Assembly (NCBI RefSeq): GCF_002865585.1
Contig: NZ_CP025581.1
Coordinates: 186,001 to 250,000, forward strand
Direction of reading: 5' to 3'
DNA from: Nocardioides houyundeii
GTDB lineage: Bacteria; Actinomycetota; Actinomycetes; Propionibacteriales; Nocardioidaceae
Length of the DNA stretch: 64,000 bases
Part shown: positions 10,571-20,227 of the stretch, one piece after another
Numbering within the stretch: position 1 is the first letter of the stretch
Layout of the letters: every line of letters begins with the position of its first letter
Program-made: the position numbers and the translations under genes
The notes under the pieces: generated by a model
Database searches by the model: none
The model's input: the letters and a program-made list of their open reading frames with translations, nothing else
What the model was told of the DNA's origin: nothing

Positions 10571-13212
10571 TGCGGGGCTGGCGGCCGCTGCTGCGGCTGG
10601 CCTGGCGTGACGTGCTCCGGTCCAAGGGGCGCAGCGCGCTGGTGCTGGTGCTGATCGCGCTCCCGGTGCTCGCGGTGACCACGGCGCTGGTGGTGACGGC
10701 GACCGTCCAGACCTCCGGCGGTGAGGGCCTGGAACGGCGGCTCGGCGCCGCGGACGCCCGGATCTCCTTCGACGGGTCCGGCAAGGTGCTCCACCAGTTC
10801 GACCCCGACACCGGCTCCTCGATGAGCGAGGGGTCGCGCGGCAGCGGGCTCACCCAGGCCGGCATCGCCGAGGTGCTGGGCCGCGAGGTCCGGACCATCG
10901 GCTGGCGCCAGGACCAGCTGGTCGTCCGGAGCGAGGACCGCTCCACCCAGGCGCGCGTCTCCTACCTCGACCTGGCCGACCCGTTGGCCCAGGGCCTGGC
11001 CCGGCTCGAGGAGGGGCGGATGCCCGGCGCTCCCCGCGAGGCGTTGGTCAACCGGGCCTTCGTCGACCTGGGAGTTGAGCTGGGGGAGACGCTCACCCTG
11101 ACCGACGGCACCACCTTCGAGGTGGTCGGCATCGGTGAGGACGCCTCCCAGAAGGGCTTCCCCGCGCTCTTCGCCCCACCCGGCGCCGAGACCGCCTCGG
11201 CACGCACCGGGACCTGGCTGCTGGACGCCGGTGACGTCACCTGGTCCGAGGTCCGGGCGCTCAACGAGCATGGCGCCACGGTGCTCTCCCGGGCGGTGCT
11301 GCTGGACCCGCCGCCGGATTCCGCGCTGCCCGCGGACCTGCAGCAGTCCGGCAGCGGCGACGCGGCCCTTACGGTCGGTGTCCTGGTCGCGGTGATGGTG
11401 CTGCTGGAGGTGGTGCTGCTGGCCGGTCCCGCGTTCGCCGTCACCGCGCGCCGCCAGTCGCGCACCCTGGCCCTGCTGTCCGCCGTGGGCGGCGCCCCGG
11501 CGCAGGCACGCCGCACCATCATGTCGATCGCCGTGGTGCTGGGCGCCCTGGCCGCGCTGGTCGGGGTGGTCGGCGGCATCGCGCTCGGCGGGCTGGTCGC
11601 CGTACCGGTGGCCCAGCACTACAGCAGCGAGTGGTTCGGGCCTTTCGACGTGCCCTGGACCTGGGTGCTGGTGGTCGCCGCCTTCGGGTTGGTCTCGGCG
11701 CTGCTGGCCGCCGCCGTCCCCGCGAGGCTGGCCTCCCGGATGGACGTGGTCGCGGTGCTCGCCGGACGGCGGGGGGACGCCGCTCCGTCGCGCCGCTCTC
11801 CCCTGCTGGGACTGGTGCTGCTCGGCGCCGGCGTGGCCGGCGCGGTGGTCGGGGCGCGGAAGCAGAGCGGGGGCGAGGTGTTCATCGCCGGCTCGGCGAT
11901 CGTCTGCGTGCTGGGCATGGTCCTGCTGGTCCCCGTGGTGCTGACCGTCCTGGCCCGCATGGGCGGGCGGCTGCCGCTGCCCCTGCGGTACGCCGTACGC
12001 GACGCGGTCCGGCACCGCGCCCGCACCGTCCCCGCCGTGGCCGCGGTGGCGGCCACCGTCTGCGGCGTCGTGGCGCTCGGCATCAGCACCAGCAGCGACG
12101 CCAAGGAGGACCGGGAGACCTACACCCCCCGGCTGGTGCACGGCGACGGCATCGTCACCGTCAGCGACGCCACCCCCGCCCAGTGGAGTCAGGTCGAGCA
12201 GATCGTGCGTCGTGAGCTGCCGGGGGCGACGGTGACCCCGGTGCTCGGTGTCCCGGAGCCCACGGACGCGTACGTCGACGTGAGCTACCGGGTGCCGGGG
12301 CCCGAGCACACCCTGCTGGACTGGACCGGTGGCTCGATCGGCACCATGAACCTGGTCGGTGACGAGATCCCTCATGTGCTGCCCGACCTCAGCGCGGCGG
12401 AGCGAGCCCGAGGCGACGCGGCGCTGGCGCAGGGGCGCGTGGTGGTCTTCAGCAATCACGCCGTGAACGCGGACGCCGTGCGGATCAAGGGCGCCACCTG
12501 GGACCACGACACCGGGAGGGAGCAGACCCTCTTCGGCCCGGCCACCGTGCCCGCGAGGTACGTCGTGGTCGAGGGCACGGGCTTCCCGGCGTACGGCGTG
12601 GTGCCCACCACCGTGGCAGAGGAGCTGGGCATCGAGTCCGGAGTCGTCTCGGTGCACGTGACCGGGGCCGAGATCACCGACGACCAGCGCCAGGCGATCG
12701 GCGAGGCGGTCGCAGGGTTCGGCACCTATGCCGAGTTCTACCTGGAGCGGGGGTACGTCGAACGGGACAGGGTGCTGCTGCTGTGGGTGCTGGGTGCACT
12801 CGGTGCGGTGCTCATGCTCGGCGGCACCCTCACGGTCACCTTCCTGGCGCTCAGCGACGCCCGTCCGGACCTGGCGACCTTGGCAGCCATCGGAGCCGCG
12901 CCGCGGACCCGGCGGGCGGTGGCGGCGTCGTACGCCCTGGTGGTCGGGCTGGTCGGCGCGGTGCTGGGCGCCCTGGTGGGGTTGGTGCCGGGGATCGCGG
13001 TGACCTATCCGCTCACCCGCAGCACCGGGATCTGGAGCATCGAGGGCGAGGGCATGACCTCGGTCTCCGGGGAACCCCCGACGATCGGGCCGTTCCTGGA
13101 GATCCCGTGGCTGATGATCGCCGTCGTGGTGCTCGGGCTGCCGCTGCTCACCGCGCTGGTCGTGGGCGCCACGGCCCGCTCCCGGCTGCCGATGGTGGCC
13201 CGCCTGGACTGA
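10570..13212 (+). CDS. FtsX-like ABC transporter permease
   Basis: An 880-residue permease that starts at the ATG overlapping the ATPase stop. One membrane segment lies near the N-terminus ([19 protein letters not shown]), followed by a large extracytoplasmic domain. Two FtsX-type membrane blocks follow, the first around [19 protein letters not shown], the second near the C-terminus around [18 protein letters not shown]. Such paired permeases work with LolD-like ATPases as mechanotransmission pumps and often protect against toxic peptides. PadR control suggests induction by a compound that is then exported. The exact substrate is not visible. Confidence 0.9.
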   Translation: MRGWRPLLRLAWRDVLRSKGRSALVLVLIALPVLAVTTALVVTATVQTSGGEGLERRLGAADARISFDGSGKVLHQFDPDTGSSMSEGSRGSGLTQAGIAEVLGREVRTIGWRQDQLVVRSEDRSTQARVSYLDLADPLAQGLARLEEGRMPGAPREALVNRAFVDLGVELGETLTLTDGTTFEVVGIGEDASQKGFPALFAPPGAETASARTGTWLLDAGDVTWSEVRALNEHGATVLSRAVLLDPPPDSALPADLQQSGSGDAALTVGVLVAVMVLLEVVLLAGPAFAVTARRQSRTLALLSAVGGAPAQARRTIMSIAVVLGALAALVGVVGGIALGGLVAVPVAQHYSSEWFGPFDVPWTWVLVVAAFGLVSALLAAAVPARLASRMDVVAVLAGRRGDAAPSRRSPLLGLVLLGAGVAGAVVGARKQSGGEVFIAGSAIVCVLGMVLLVPVVLTVLARMGGRLPLPLRYAVRDAVRHRARTVPAVAAVAATVCGVVALGISTSSDAKEDRETYTPRLVHGDGIVTVSDATPAQWSQVEQIVRRELPGATVTPVLGVPEPTDAYVDVSYRVPGPEHTLLDWTGGSIGTMNLVGDEIPHVLPDLSAAERARGDAALAQGRVVVFSNHAVNADAVRIKGATWDHDTGREQTLFGPATVPARYVVVEGTGFPAYGVVPTTVAEELGIESGVVSVHVTGAEITDDQRQAIGEAVAGFGTYAEFYLERGYVERDRVLLLWVLGALGAVLMLGGTLTVTFLALSDARPDLATLAAIGAAPRTRRAVAASYALVVGLVGAVLGALVGLVPGIAVTYPLTRSTGIWSIEGEGMTSVSGEPPTIGPFLEIPWLMIAVVVLGLPLLTALVVGATARSRLPMVARLD

Positions 13213-13276
13213 GTCCGGCGACCGCGAGTCTGGCGGGCGGGGGAATGTCGCACCGGGTCCACGAGGTTGACCAAGA

Positions 13277-14329
13277 GTGACTTCTCCCGCCCTGCCTGCC
13301 ATGCCCACCCTCTCCGTGCTCGACCTGGTGCCGGTGCGCACCGACCAGACGACCGGCGACGCGATCAACGCCTCGCTGTCGCTGGCCAGGACCGCGGACG
13401 GGCTGGGCTACCGGCGCTACTGGCTGGCCGAGCACCACAACATGCCGGCGGTGGCGGCGACCAACCCGCCGCTGCTGATCGCCATGGTGGCCGGGGCGAC
13501 GTCGCGGATCCGGGTGGGCAGCGGCGGCGTGATGCTGCCCAACCACGCCCCGCTGGTGATCGCCGAGCAGTTCGCGCTGCTCGAGGCGGCCTACCCCGAC
13601 CGGATCGACCTGGGCATCGGCCGGGCGCCCGGCACCGACCAGCTGACCCGCTACGCGCTGCGCCAGGGCGCGGGCGGTGAGGACCCGGTCGCGGAGTTCC
13701 CGCGCTACGTCGACGACATCGGCGTGCTGATGTCCGAGCACGGTGCGGCGATGGCCTTCAACGGCCGCGAGCACCCGCTCAAGGCCACACCCAAGGCGGC
13801 GTCGGTCGCGCCGATCTGGTTGCTCGGCTCCTCGGACTACTCAGCCCGGCTGGCCGCCTCGCGCGGTCTGCCCTACGTCTTCGCCCACCACTTCGCCGGG
13901 CAGGGCACCGCCGAGGCGCTCGAGCTGTACCGGACCTCCTACCAGCCCTCGGAGCGGTTCCCCGAGCCGCGGACCTTCCTCACCGTCAACGCCTGCGTGG
14001 CGGACAGTGCCGAGGAGGCCGAGCGCCTGGCGCTGCCGCAGGTGCTGCAGATGCTGGCCATCATGACCGGCGCGCCGCTGACTCCGCAGCGCCTGGTCGA
14101 GGAGGCCGAGAAGGTCGAGGTGCCGCGCGGCCAGCAGGGCATGGTCGACGGCATGCTGCGCCGCTGGGTCGTGGGGGACGCGGAGTCCTCGCGGACCCGG
14201 ATCGCGCAGCTGGCCGCCGAGTTCGGCGTGGACGAGGTGATGATCCACCCGGTCGCCGGCTCCTTCACCGGTACGCCGGCCGCCGCGACGCCGGCGCGCG
14301 AGGAGACGCTCCGGCTGCTCGCGGCCTGA
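13277..14329 (+). CDS. luciferase-like (LLM class) flavin-dependent oxidoreductase
   Basis: A 350-residue member of the bacterial luciferase-like superfamily. The N-terminus carries the characteristic LSVLDLVPV strand, [11 protein letters not shown] and the flavin-site region [17 protein letters not shown], followed by [12 protein letters not shown]. These proteins use FMN or F420; the subgroup with LDLVPV...RYWLAEHH is widely annotated in actinobacteria without a known substrate. The GTG at 13277 gives a short N-terminal extension; an ATG nine codons later (before PTLSVLDL) is a plausible alternative. It is convergent with the peptidase gene at 14343. Confidence 0.88.
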   Translation: MTSPALPAMPTLSVLDLVPVRTDQTTGDAINASLSLARTADGLGYRRYWLAEHHNMPAVAATNPPLLIAMVAGATSRIRVGSGGVMLPNHAPLVIAEQFALLEAAYPDRIDLGIGRAPGTDQLTRYALRQGAGGEDPVAEFPRYVDDIGVLMSEHGAAMAFNGREHPLKATPKAASVAPIWLLGSSDYSARLAASRGLPYVFAHHFAGQGTAEALELYRTSYQPSERFPEPRTFLTVNACVADSAEEAERLALPQVLQMLAIMTGAPLTPQRLVEEAEKVEVPRGQQGMVDGMLRRWVVGDAESSRTRIAQLAAEFGVDEVMIHPVAGSFTGTPAAATPAREETLRLLAA

Positions 14330-14342
14330 GCGCACCGCCGGC

Positions 14343-15791
14343 TCACCAGGCGGTCGGCTTGGTCGGGGCGACGACCCAGGCGTCGAAGAGCGGGTCCAGG
14401 TCCTGGCCGGTGACCCGCTCGGCGAGCCGCCGGAACTCGCGCGTGCCGGCGGATCGGCCGCCGTACTTGGCGACCCAGGCCTTGGCGAGCCGGAAGAACA
14501 GCTCGTCGCCGACGCGCTGGCGCAGGGCGTGCAGGGTGGCGGCGCCGCGGTCGTAGATCGCGTCGGAGAAGATCCCGAGGCGACCGGGATCGGAGACCAC
14601 CGTGGTCCAGAACTTGTCGCTGGCCTTCCGCGCCAGCACCTTCTCGTAGGCCTGCTGGGCGGTCGTGCCGCCGCGGGCCTCGGTCCACAGCCACGTCGCG
14701 TACTCCGCCCAGCCCTCGTTGAGCCAGATGTCGGCCCACCGACGGAGGCCGACGTGGTCGCCCATCCACTGGTGAGCGAGCTCGTGCGCGGCCGTGGCCT
14801 CGTCCGCGTCCCGGCTGAAGAACGAGCGCGTCTGGGTCTCGAGTGCGTAGCCGACGGAGTTGTCGTCGACGATCGAGCCGTAGGAGACGAACGGGTAGCG
14901 CCCGAACCGCTCCTCGAAGAAGGCGACCATCTCGCCGGTCAGAGCCAGGCTCGCCTTGCTGCGCGCCCGCTTGGCGGCGGGGAGGTCCCGGTCCAGGAAG
15001 TCGATCACCGGGACACCGCCGGGGGTGGTGGAGCGCTGCATCTTGAAGTTCCCGATGGTGGCGGTCGCCAGGTAGGACGACATCTGGTCCGGGGCGTCCC
15101 AGACCCAGGTGGTCCGGCCCTTCCTGGTGCGCCGGCTCTCGAGCAGCCCGTTGGCGGCCACCGTCAGCCCCTTGGGCACCGTCACCTTGAAGCGGTAGGA
15201 CGCCTTGTCGCTGGGGGTGTCGTTGACCGGGAACCAGGTGGCGGAGCCGTCGGGCTCGCTGACCACCATGGCGCCGTCGCGGGTGGTGACCCAGCCGTAG
15301 AGCGCGTCCTCGATGTCCTTGGGGCGACCGGTCGCGCCGCCGTACCTGACCACCACCTTGTGCTTCTGCCCGGGGCTCATCGACGAGCGCGGGGTGACCA
15401 CCAGCTCGTTGTCGAGCGTCTGCCGGAAGCGGGCCGGGCGGCCGTCGACCGTGACCGAGCCGGCCACCAGGCCACGCAGGTCCAGGTTGAACCGGCGCAG
15501 GCGCTGGGTGGGCACCAGGCGGATCTTGGCGACCCCGTCGAGCCGGCCCACCAGCCGCGCCGGCGCGGGCCGCGGCGGGGTGTAGTCGAGGTCGAGCGCG
15601 TAGTGCTGGACGTCGTAGCCGCGGTTGCCCGCCAGCGGGAAGTACGGGTCGCCCCCGCCGGCCCCGCCGATGACGCCCTGGGGGCGGGACGCCGGGTCGG
15701 GACCCGCAGCGGCCTGGGCAGGGCTGAGGGCGGGGACGAGCAGGGCGCCGAGGACGAGGCCGGCGATACCGAGGCGGCGGGGGGTCTCCAT
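14343..15791 (-). CDS. secreted M1-family metallopeptidase
   Basis: A 482-residue zinc aminopeptidase-type protein. The N-terminus is a signal peptide (basic METPRR, hydrophobic core, cleavage near AQAAAG). The zinc site is HELAH at 336–340, with the third ligand Glu359 in NEGWAEY exactly 18 residues after the second histidine. The substrate-recognition motif that is GAMEN in classical members reads GYALE. The C-terminal helical domain of full-length M1 enzymes is short or absent. It should act outside the membrane on peptides. It diverges from the TetR-led operon. Confidence 0.92.
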   Translation of the reverse strand: METPRRLGIAGLVLGALLVPALSPAQAAAGPDPASRPQGVIGGAGGGDPYFPLAGNRGYDVQHYALDLDYTPPRPAPARLVGRLDGVAKIRLVPTQRLRRFNLDLRGLVAGSVTVDGRPARFRQTLDNELVVTPRSSMSPGQKHKVVVRYGGATGRPKDIEDALYGWVTTRDGAMVVSEPDGSATWFPVNDTPSDKASYRFKVTVPKGLTVAANGLLESRRTRKGRTTWVWDAPDQMSSYLATATIGNFKMQRSTTPGGVPVIDFLDRDLPAAKRARSKASLALTGEMVAFFEERFGRYPFVSYGSIVDDNSVGYALETQTRSFFSRDADEATAAHELAHQWMGDHVGLRRWADIWLNEGWAEYATWLWTEARGGTTAQQAYEKVLARKASDKFWTTVVSDPGRLGIFSDAIYDRGAATLHALRQRVGDELFFRLAKAWVAKYGGRSAGTREFRRLAERVTGQDLDPLFDAWVVAPTKPTAW

Positions 15792-15859
15792 CCGGCGACT
15801 GTAGACCTCGGGGCCGACGTCCCGCGTGGGGCAATCCCCGGGGATAGAAAAAGTCAGGC

Positions 15860-15889
15860 TTGACTGTTTGTTAGTTTCCGGGTCAGGAT
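15860..15889 (+). promoter_or_regulatory. promoter of the TetR–acyl-CoA carboxylase operon
   Basis: A -35 box TTGACT (15860–15865) and a -10 box CAGGAT (15884–15889) are 18 bp apart. The -10 box ends six bases before the TetR GTG, so the first mRNA is probably leaderless. The AT-richer spacer is where an autoregulating TetR dimer would be expected to bind. Confidence 0.5.
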
Positions 15890-15895
15890 GGTCTC

Positions 15896-16540
15896 GTGAG
15901 CAGCCAGCCGATCCGAGTCCCGCAGGAGGAGCGCACCCGCGCCATGCGGGCGCGACTGCTGGAGGCCACCGTCGAGTGCCTGGTCGAGTTCGGGTTCTCC
16001 GGCACCTCCACCACGCTGGTCAGCCAGCGCGCGGGCGTCTCCCGGGGTGCGCAGCTGCACCACTTCCCGACCAAGAACGACCTCGTCGTCGCGGCCGTGG
16101 AGCACCTCAGCGCCCTGCGCGGCGCCGAGCTCGCCGACACCCTCGCCGACGTGCCGGGAGGCCCGCAGCGCACCCGCACGGTGCTGCGGATCCTCGCCGA
16201 CCACTTCACCTCGCCCGTCTTCGCCGCGGCCCTGGAGCTCTGGGTCGCCGCCCGCACCGACGAGACCCTGCTCGCGGCCGTGCAGCCGCTGGAGCAGCGG
16301 GTCGGGCGCGAGGCCCACTTCCTGACCGCCGCCGCCCTCGGTGTCGACGGCACCGCTCCCGGCACCCGGGAGCTGGTGCAGGCGACCCTCGACCTGCTCC
16401 GCGGGCTGGGCCTGGCCAACACCATCTCGGATGACACCCGCCGTCGCGAGCGGATCCTCGACCAGTGGGCCACCACGCTCGAGAGCACGCTCGGCATCTC
16501 CGGCAGCAACCCCGACTCCAGCACTCACGAAGGAGCATGA
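15896..16540 (+). CDS. TetR-family transcriptional regulator
   Basis: A 214-residue TetR protein. The N-terminal helix-turn-helix is clear: EERTRAMRARLLEATVECLV, then STTLVSQRAGVSRGAQLHHF and PTKNDLVVAAVEHL. The C-terminal ligand domain is typical in length. It starts with GTG six bases after a -10-like box and its stop overlaps the next gene's ATG (ATGA). It heads the operon and probably represses it until an acyl-CoA or related intermediate binds. Confidence 0.93.
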   Translation: MSSQPIRVPQEERTRAMRARLLEATVECLVEFGFSGTSTTLVSQRAGVSRGAQLHHFPTKNDLVVAAVEHLSALRGAELADTLADVPGGPQRTRTVLRILADHFTSPVFAAALELWVAARTDETLLAAVQPLEQRVGREAHFLTAAALGVDGTAPGTRELVQATLDLLRGLGLANTISDDTRRRERILDQWATTLESTLGISGSNPDSSTHEGA

Positions 16541-17310
16541 CCTTGCTCGACGACGTCCTGTCCGACCTCACCGCCGAGGGGGACAGCCTGGAGGCTCTCG
16601 TCTCCCCGCTGGCCCCCGAGCAGTGGCGCACGCCGACGCCGGCAGCCGGCTGGGACGTGGCGACCCAGGTCGCCCACCTGGCTTGGACCGACGAGGTCGC
16701 CGTCAAGGCGGCATGCGACAAGGTGGCCTGGGACGCCGAGGTGATGGGCGCCATCGGCAACCCCGAGGGCTACGTCGACGAGATGGCGCTGACCGGCGGT
16801 GCCGTCGACCCCGCCGCGCTGCTCGCCCGCTGGCGCACCGCGCGCACGAAGCTGGTCAAGACGCTCGCCGAGCTCCCCGAGGGCCACAAGCTCCCGTGGT
16901 TCGGCCCCCCGATGTCGGCGACCTCGATGGCCACCGCCCGGCTGATGGAGACCTGGGCGCACTCCCTCGACGTGCACCAGGCGCTCGGCGCCGAGCCGGA
17001 GGTCACGGACCGGATCCGGCACGTCACCCACCTCGCGGTCCGCACCCGCAACTACTCCTTCCTCAACCGGGGCCTGGAGAAGCCGGCCGAGGAGTTCCGC
17101 GTCGAGCTCGTCGCACCGTCGGGCGAGGTCTGGAGCTACGGCCCCGAGGACGCCGCGCAGACGGTGACCGGACCGGCGTACGACCTGTGCCTGCTGGCCA
17201 CCCGCCGGGTCAGCCGGAGCCGGACCGCCCTGGTGGCGACCGGCCCCGAGGCCGAGGTGTGGCTCGACATCGCCCAGTGCTTCGCCGGTCCCGCGGGAGC
17301 CGGCCGATGA
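16537..17310 (+). CDS. TIGR03084-family metal-binding (DinB/maleylpyruvate isomerase-like) protein
   Basis: A 257-residue protein of the four-helix DinB/mycothiol-dependent maleylpyruvate isomerase superfamily. The N-terminal region shows the conserved block PTPAAGWDVATQVAHLAWTD, and a histidine in WAHSLDVHQALG supplies a further likely metal ligand. The ATG at 16537 has AAGGAG just upstream and overlaps the TetR stop. TIGR03084 proteins occur beside AtuA-like and acyl-CoA carboxylase genes in actinobacteria, as here. The reaction is unknown; a thiol-dependent isomerisation or hydration is possible from the superfamily. Confidence 0.85.
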   Translation: MTLLDDVLSDLTAEGDSLEALVSPLAPEQWRTPTPAAGWDVATQVAHLAWTDEVAVKAACDKVAWDAEVMGAIGNPEGYVDEMALTGGAVDPAALLARWRTARTKLVKTLAELPEGHKLPWFGPPMSATSMATARLMETWAHSLDVHQALGAEPEVTDRIRHVTHLAVRTRNYSFLNRGLEKPAEEFRVELVAPSGEVWSYGPEDAAQTVTGPAYDLCLLATRRVSRSRTALVATGPEAEVWLDIAQCFAGPAGAGR

Positions 17311-19052
17311 GCGCGGGCAACGGCGCGGTGCGGATCGGCAACTGCTCCGGCTTCTACGGCGACCGGCTCTCCGCGATGCGCGAGATGCTGGAGCAGGGCG
17401 AGCTCGACTACCTCACCGGTGACTACCTCGCCGAGCTGACCATGCTCATCCTGGGCCGCGACACCATGAAGGACCCGAGCCTCGGCTACGCCCGCACCTT
17501 CGTCCGTCAGGTCGAGGACACCCTCGGCCTGGCCCTGGAGCGGGGCGTCAAGATCGTCGCCAACGCCGGCGGCCTCAACCCCGCGGGCCTGGCCGAGAAG
17601 CTGCGCGAGGTCGCCAAGGGCCTGGGCCTGGACGCCGCGGTGGCCCACGTCGAGGGCGACGACCTGCGCGCCAAGGCCGCGGACCTGGGGTTCACCAACG
17701 CCCTGACCGCCAACGCCTACCTCGGCGGCTTCGGCATCGCCGCGGCCCTGCGCGGCGGCGCCGACATCGTGGTCACCGGCCGCGTCACCGACGCCTCCGT
17801 CGTCGTGGGCCCCGCCGCCTTCCACCACGGCTGGACCCCCGAGCAGTACGACGAGTTGGCGGGCGCGGTGGTGGCCGGGCACGTGATCGAGTGCGGCACC
17901 CAGGCGACCGGTGGCAACTTCTCCGGCTTCCTCGGCCTGGACCGGACCCGCCCGCTGGGCTTCCCGCTGGCCGAGATCGCCGCCGACGGGTCCAGCGTGA
18001 TCACCAAGCACGCCGGCACCGGGGGAGCGGTCACGATCGACACCGTCACCGCCCAATTGGTCTACGAGATCCAGTCCTCGCGCTACCTCAACCCCGACGT
18101 GACCACGCACCTGGACTCGATCCAGCTGACCCAGGCCGGACCCGACCGGGTGGCGATCACCGGGGTCCGTGGCGAGGCCCCGCCCGCCCAGCTCAAGGTC
18201 TGCGTCAACGAGCTCGGCGGCTGGCGCAACAGCATGGAGATCCTGCTCACCGGCCTCGAGATCGACGCCAAGGAGGCCTGGGTCCGCGAGCAGCTGGTGG
18301 CCGGATGGGGCGATCACCAGCCCGCGGAGGTGGCCTGGGCGCGCACCGCCCCGCCGGTCAAGGACCCCGAGTCCCAGGAGCTCGCCTCGTGCGTGCTCCG
18401 GGTCACCGTCCTGGACCCCGACCCGAAGGTCGCCGGCAAGGGCTTCACCGCGCCCGCGGTGGAGACCGCGCTCGGCTCCTTCCCCGGCTTCACCCTGATG
18501 GCGCCGCCGTCGCCCGCGACGCCGTACGGCATCTACCGCCCGGAGTACGTCGACCGCGAGGTCGTGACGCACACCGTCGTGCACGCCGACGGCACCACTG
18601 AGGTCATCGCTGATCCCGGCACCTACTGCCCGCCCGAGCAGCGCGACGCGCTGGTCGACCAGGGACGTCGGCCCTCGCCGTTCCCGGCGCCGGTGGACCA
18701 GGTCAACCGGGTGCTGCCGCTGGGCACCTTCGTGCACGCCCGCTCCGGTGACAAGGGAGGCGACGCCAACCTCGGGCTGTGGGTCTCCCACGACGACGAG
18801 GAGAAGCGCGCCGCGCGGGTCACCTGGCTCACCAAGCTCATCACCGCCAAGAAGATCCGCGAGCTCGTCCCCGAGGCGGCGGACCTGGAGGTCGACGTCT
18901 ACTCGCTGCCCAACCTGGGCGCGGTCAACGTCGTCATCCGCGGCCTGCTCGGCGCGGGCGTGGCGGCCTCCACCAGGACCGACCCCCAGGCCAAGGCCCT
19001 GGGCGAGTGGGTCCGTTCCCGGCACGTCCACATCCAAGGAGAACTGTTGTGA
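17307..19052 (+). CDS. AtuA-like protein (DUF1446, acyclic terpene utilisation family)
   Basis: A 581-residue protein starting at the ATG that overlaps the preceding stop. Residues 8–450 are the DUF1446 domain, with IGNCSGFYGDRLSAMREML, NAGGLNPAGLAEKL, VVTGRVTDASVVVGP and ATGGNFSGF. The C-terminal 110 residues form the smaller AtuA-type domain (LGTFVHARSGDKGGDANLGL). AtuA is required for citronellol/geraniol breakdown in Pseudomonas and is proposed to act on hydroxylated branched acyl-CoA. The order AtuA–dehydrogenase–carboxylase–dehydrogenase matches Rv0976c to fadE12 as I recall it from M. tuberculosis. Confidence 0.88.
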   Translation: MSAGNGAVRIGNCSGFYGDRLSAMREMLEQGELDYLTGDYLAELTMLILGRDTMKDPSLGYARTFVRQVEDTLGLALERGVKIVANAGGLNPAGLAEKLREVAKGLGLDAAVAHVEGDDLRAKAADLGFTNALTANAYLGGFGIAAALRGGADIVVTGRVTDASVVVGPAAFHHGWTPEQYDELAGAVVAGHVIECGTQATGGNFSGFLGLDRTRPLGFPLAEIAADGSSVITKHAGTGGAVTIDTVTAQLVYEIQSSRYLNPDVTTHLDSIQLTQAGPDRVAITGVRGEAPPAQLKVCVNELGGWRNSMEILLTGLEIDAKEAWVREQLVAGWGDHQPAEVAWARTAPPVKDPESQELASCVLRVTVLDPDPKVAGKGFTAPAVETALGSFPGFTLMAPPSPATPYGIYRPEYVDREVVTHTVVHADGTTEVIADPGTYCPPEQRDALVDQGRRPSPFPAPVDQVNRVLPLGTFVHARSGDKGGDANLGLWVSHDDEEKRAARVTWLTKLITAKKIRELVPEAADLEVDVYSLPNLGAVNVVIRGLLGAGVAASTRTDPQAKALGEWVRSRHVHIQGELL

Positions 19053-20227
19053 GCACAGCCGAAACGCTCGAGGAGCGTTCGTCGGTCGAGGAACGGGCGG
19101 CGCTGCGGCAGGCCGCCGCGGAGTTCACCCGACGCGAGATCGCGCCCCACCTGCAGGAGTGGGAGGACGCCGGCGAGCTGCCGCGCAGCCTGCACCTGGC
19201 CGCGGCCCGCGCCGGCCTGCTGGGCGTGAGCCTGCCCGAGAGCATCGGCGGCAGCGGCGGCGACCTGCTCGACACGATCGCGCTGCAGGAGGGGATGTTC
19301 TCCGAGGGTGCCTCCAGCGGCCTGATGTCGGCGCTGTTCACCCACGGGATCGCGCTGCCGCACATCGCGGCCCACGGCTCGCCCGAGCTGGTCGACCGCT
19401 ACGTCCGGCCCACCCTGGCCGGGGAGCTGATCGGCGCGCTCGGCATCACCGAGCCCGGCGGCGGCTCGGACGTCGGCAACCTGCGCACCACCGCGGTCCG
19501 GGACGGTGAGGAGTGGGTGATCAACGGGGCCAAGACCTTCATCACCTCCGGCACCCGCGCCGACTTCGTCACCACCGCGGTCCGCACCGGCGGCCCGGGT
19601 GCCGGCGGCATCTCGCTGATCGTGGTGCCCACCAGCACCCCCGGCTTCACCGTGGACCGCAAGCTGGCCAAGATGGGCTGGCACTGCTCCGACACCGCCG
19701 AGCTGAGCTACGTCGACGTACGGGTGCCGGCCGGCAACCTGGTCGGCGAGGAGAACGCCGGCTTCTGGTACATCGCCGAGCAGTTCGTGGTCGAGCGGAT
19801 GGCCCTGGCCATCCATGGCTACGCCATCGCGGAGCGCTCACTGGCACTCACCCACGCCCACTGCCGTGAGCGCAGCACCTTCGGCGAGCCGCTGATCAAG
19901 CGCCAGGTGGTGCGCCACAAGCTGGTCGAGATGCGCCGCCAGGTGGAGGCCGCCAAGGCCTACACCTACGCGGTGGCCGAGCAGTACGTCGCCGCCGGCG
20001 GCCCGAACGAGCAGGTCATCGCTGCCGCGTGCCTTGCCAAGGAGACGGCGTGCAACGCCGCCACCTATGTCTGTGACCAAGCCGTCCAGCTGCACGGCGG
20101 GACGGGATACATGCACGGGACCGAGGTGGAGCGGCACTACCGCGACGCCCGGCTCCTGCCAATCGGAGGAGGAGCGACCGAGGTGCTGACCGACCTTGCC
20201 GCCAAGCTGTTGGGGTACACCAAGTGA
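19049..20227 (+). CDS. acyl-CoA dehydrogenase (citronellyl-CoA dehydrogenase/FadE13 position)
   Basis: A 392-residue flavoprotein. Conserved blocks are present: TEPGGGSDVGNLRTTAVRDG in the flavin-binding beta domain, VINGAKTFITSG, and the C-terminal QLHGGTGYMHGTEVERHYRD. It introduces a double bond next to the thioester and passes electrons to an electron-transfer flavoprotein. The GTG start overlaps the AtuA stop by four bases and AAGGAG precedes it. Placed before the carboxylase genes, it likely makes the unsaturated branched acyl-CoA that is then carboxylated. Confidence 0.92.
   Translation: MSTAETLEERSSVEERAALRQAAAEFTRREIAPHLQEWEDAGELPRSLHLAAARAGLLGVSLPESIGGSGGDLLDTIALQEGMFSEGASSGLMSALFTHGIALPHIAAHGSPELVDRYVRPTLAGELIGALGITEPGGGSDVGNLRTTAVRDGEEWVINGAKTFITSGTRADFVTTAVRTGGPGAGGISLIVVPTSTPGFTVDRKLAKMGWHCSDTAELSYVDVRVPAGNLVGEENAGFWYIAEQFVVERMALAIHGYAIAERSLALTHAHCRERSTFGEPLIKRQVVRHKLVEMRRQVEAAKAYTYAVAEQYVAAGGPNEQVIAAACLAKETACNAATYVCDQAVQLHGGTGYMHGTEVERHYRDARLLPIGGGATEVLTDLAAKLLGYTK

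Noticed and set aside
10108..13368. 1086-codon minus-strand frame opposite the FtsX-like permease
   Set aside because: Low-complexity composition and complete overlap with a permease whose membrane segments are obvious.
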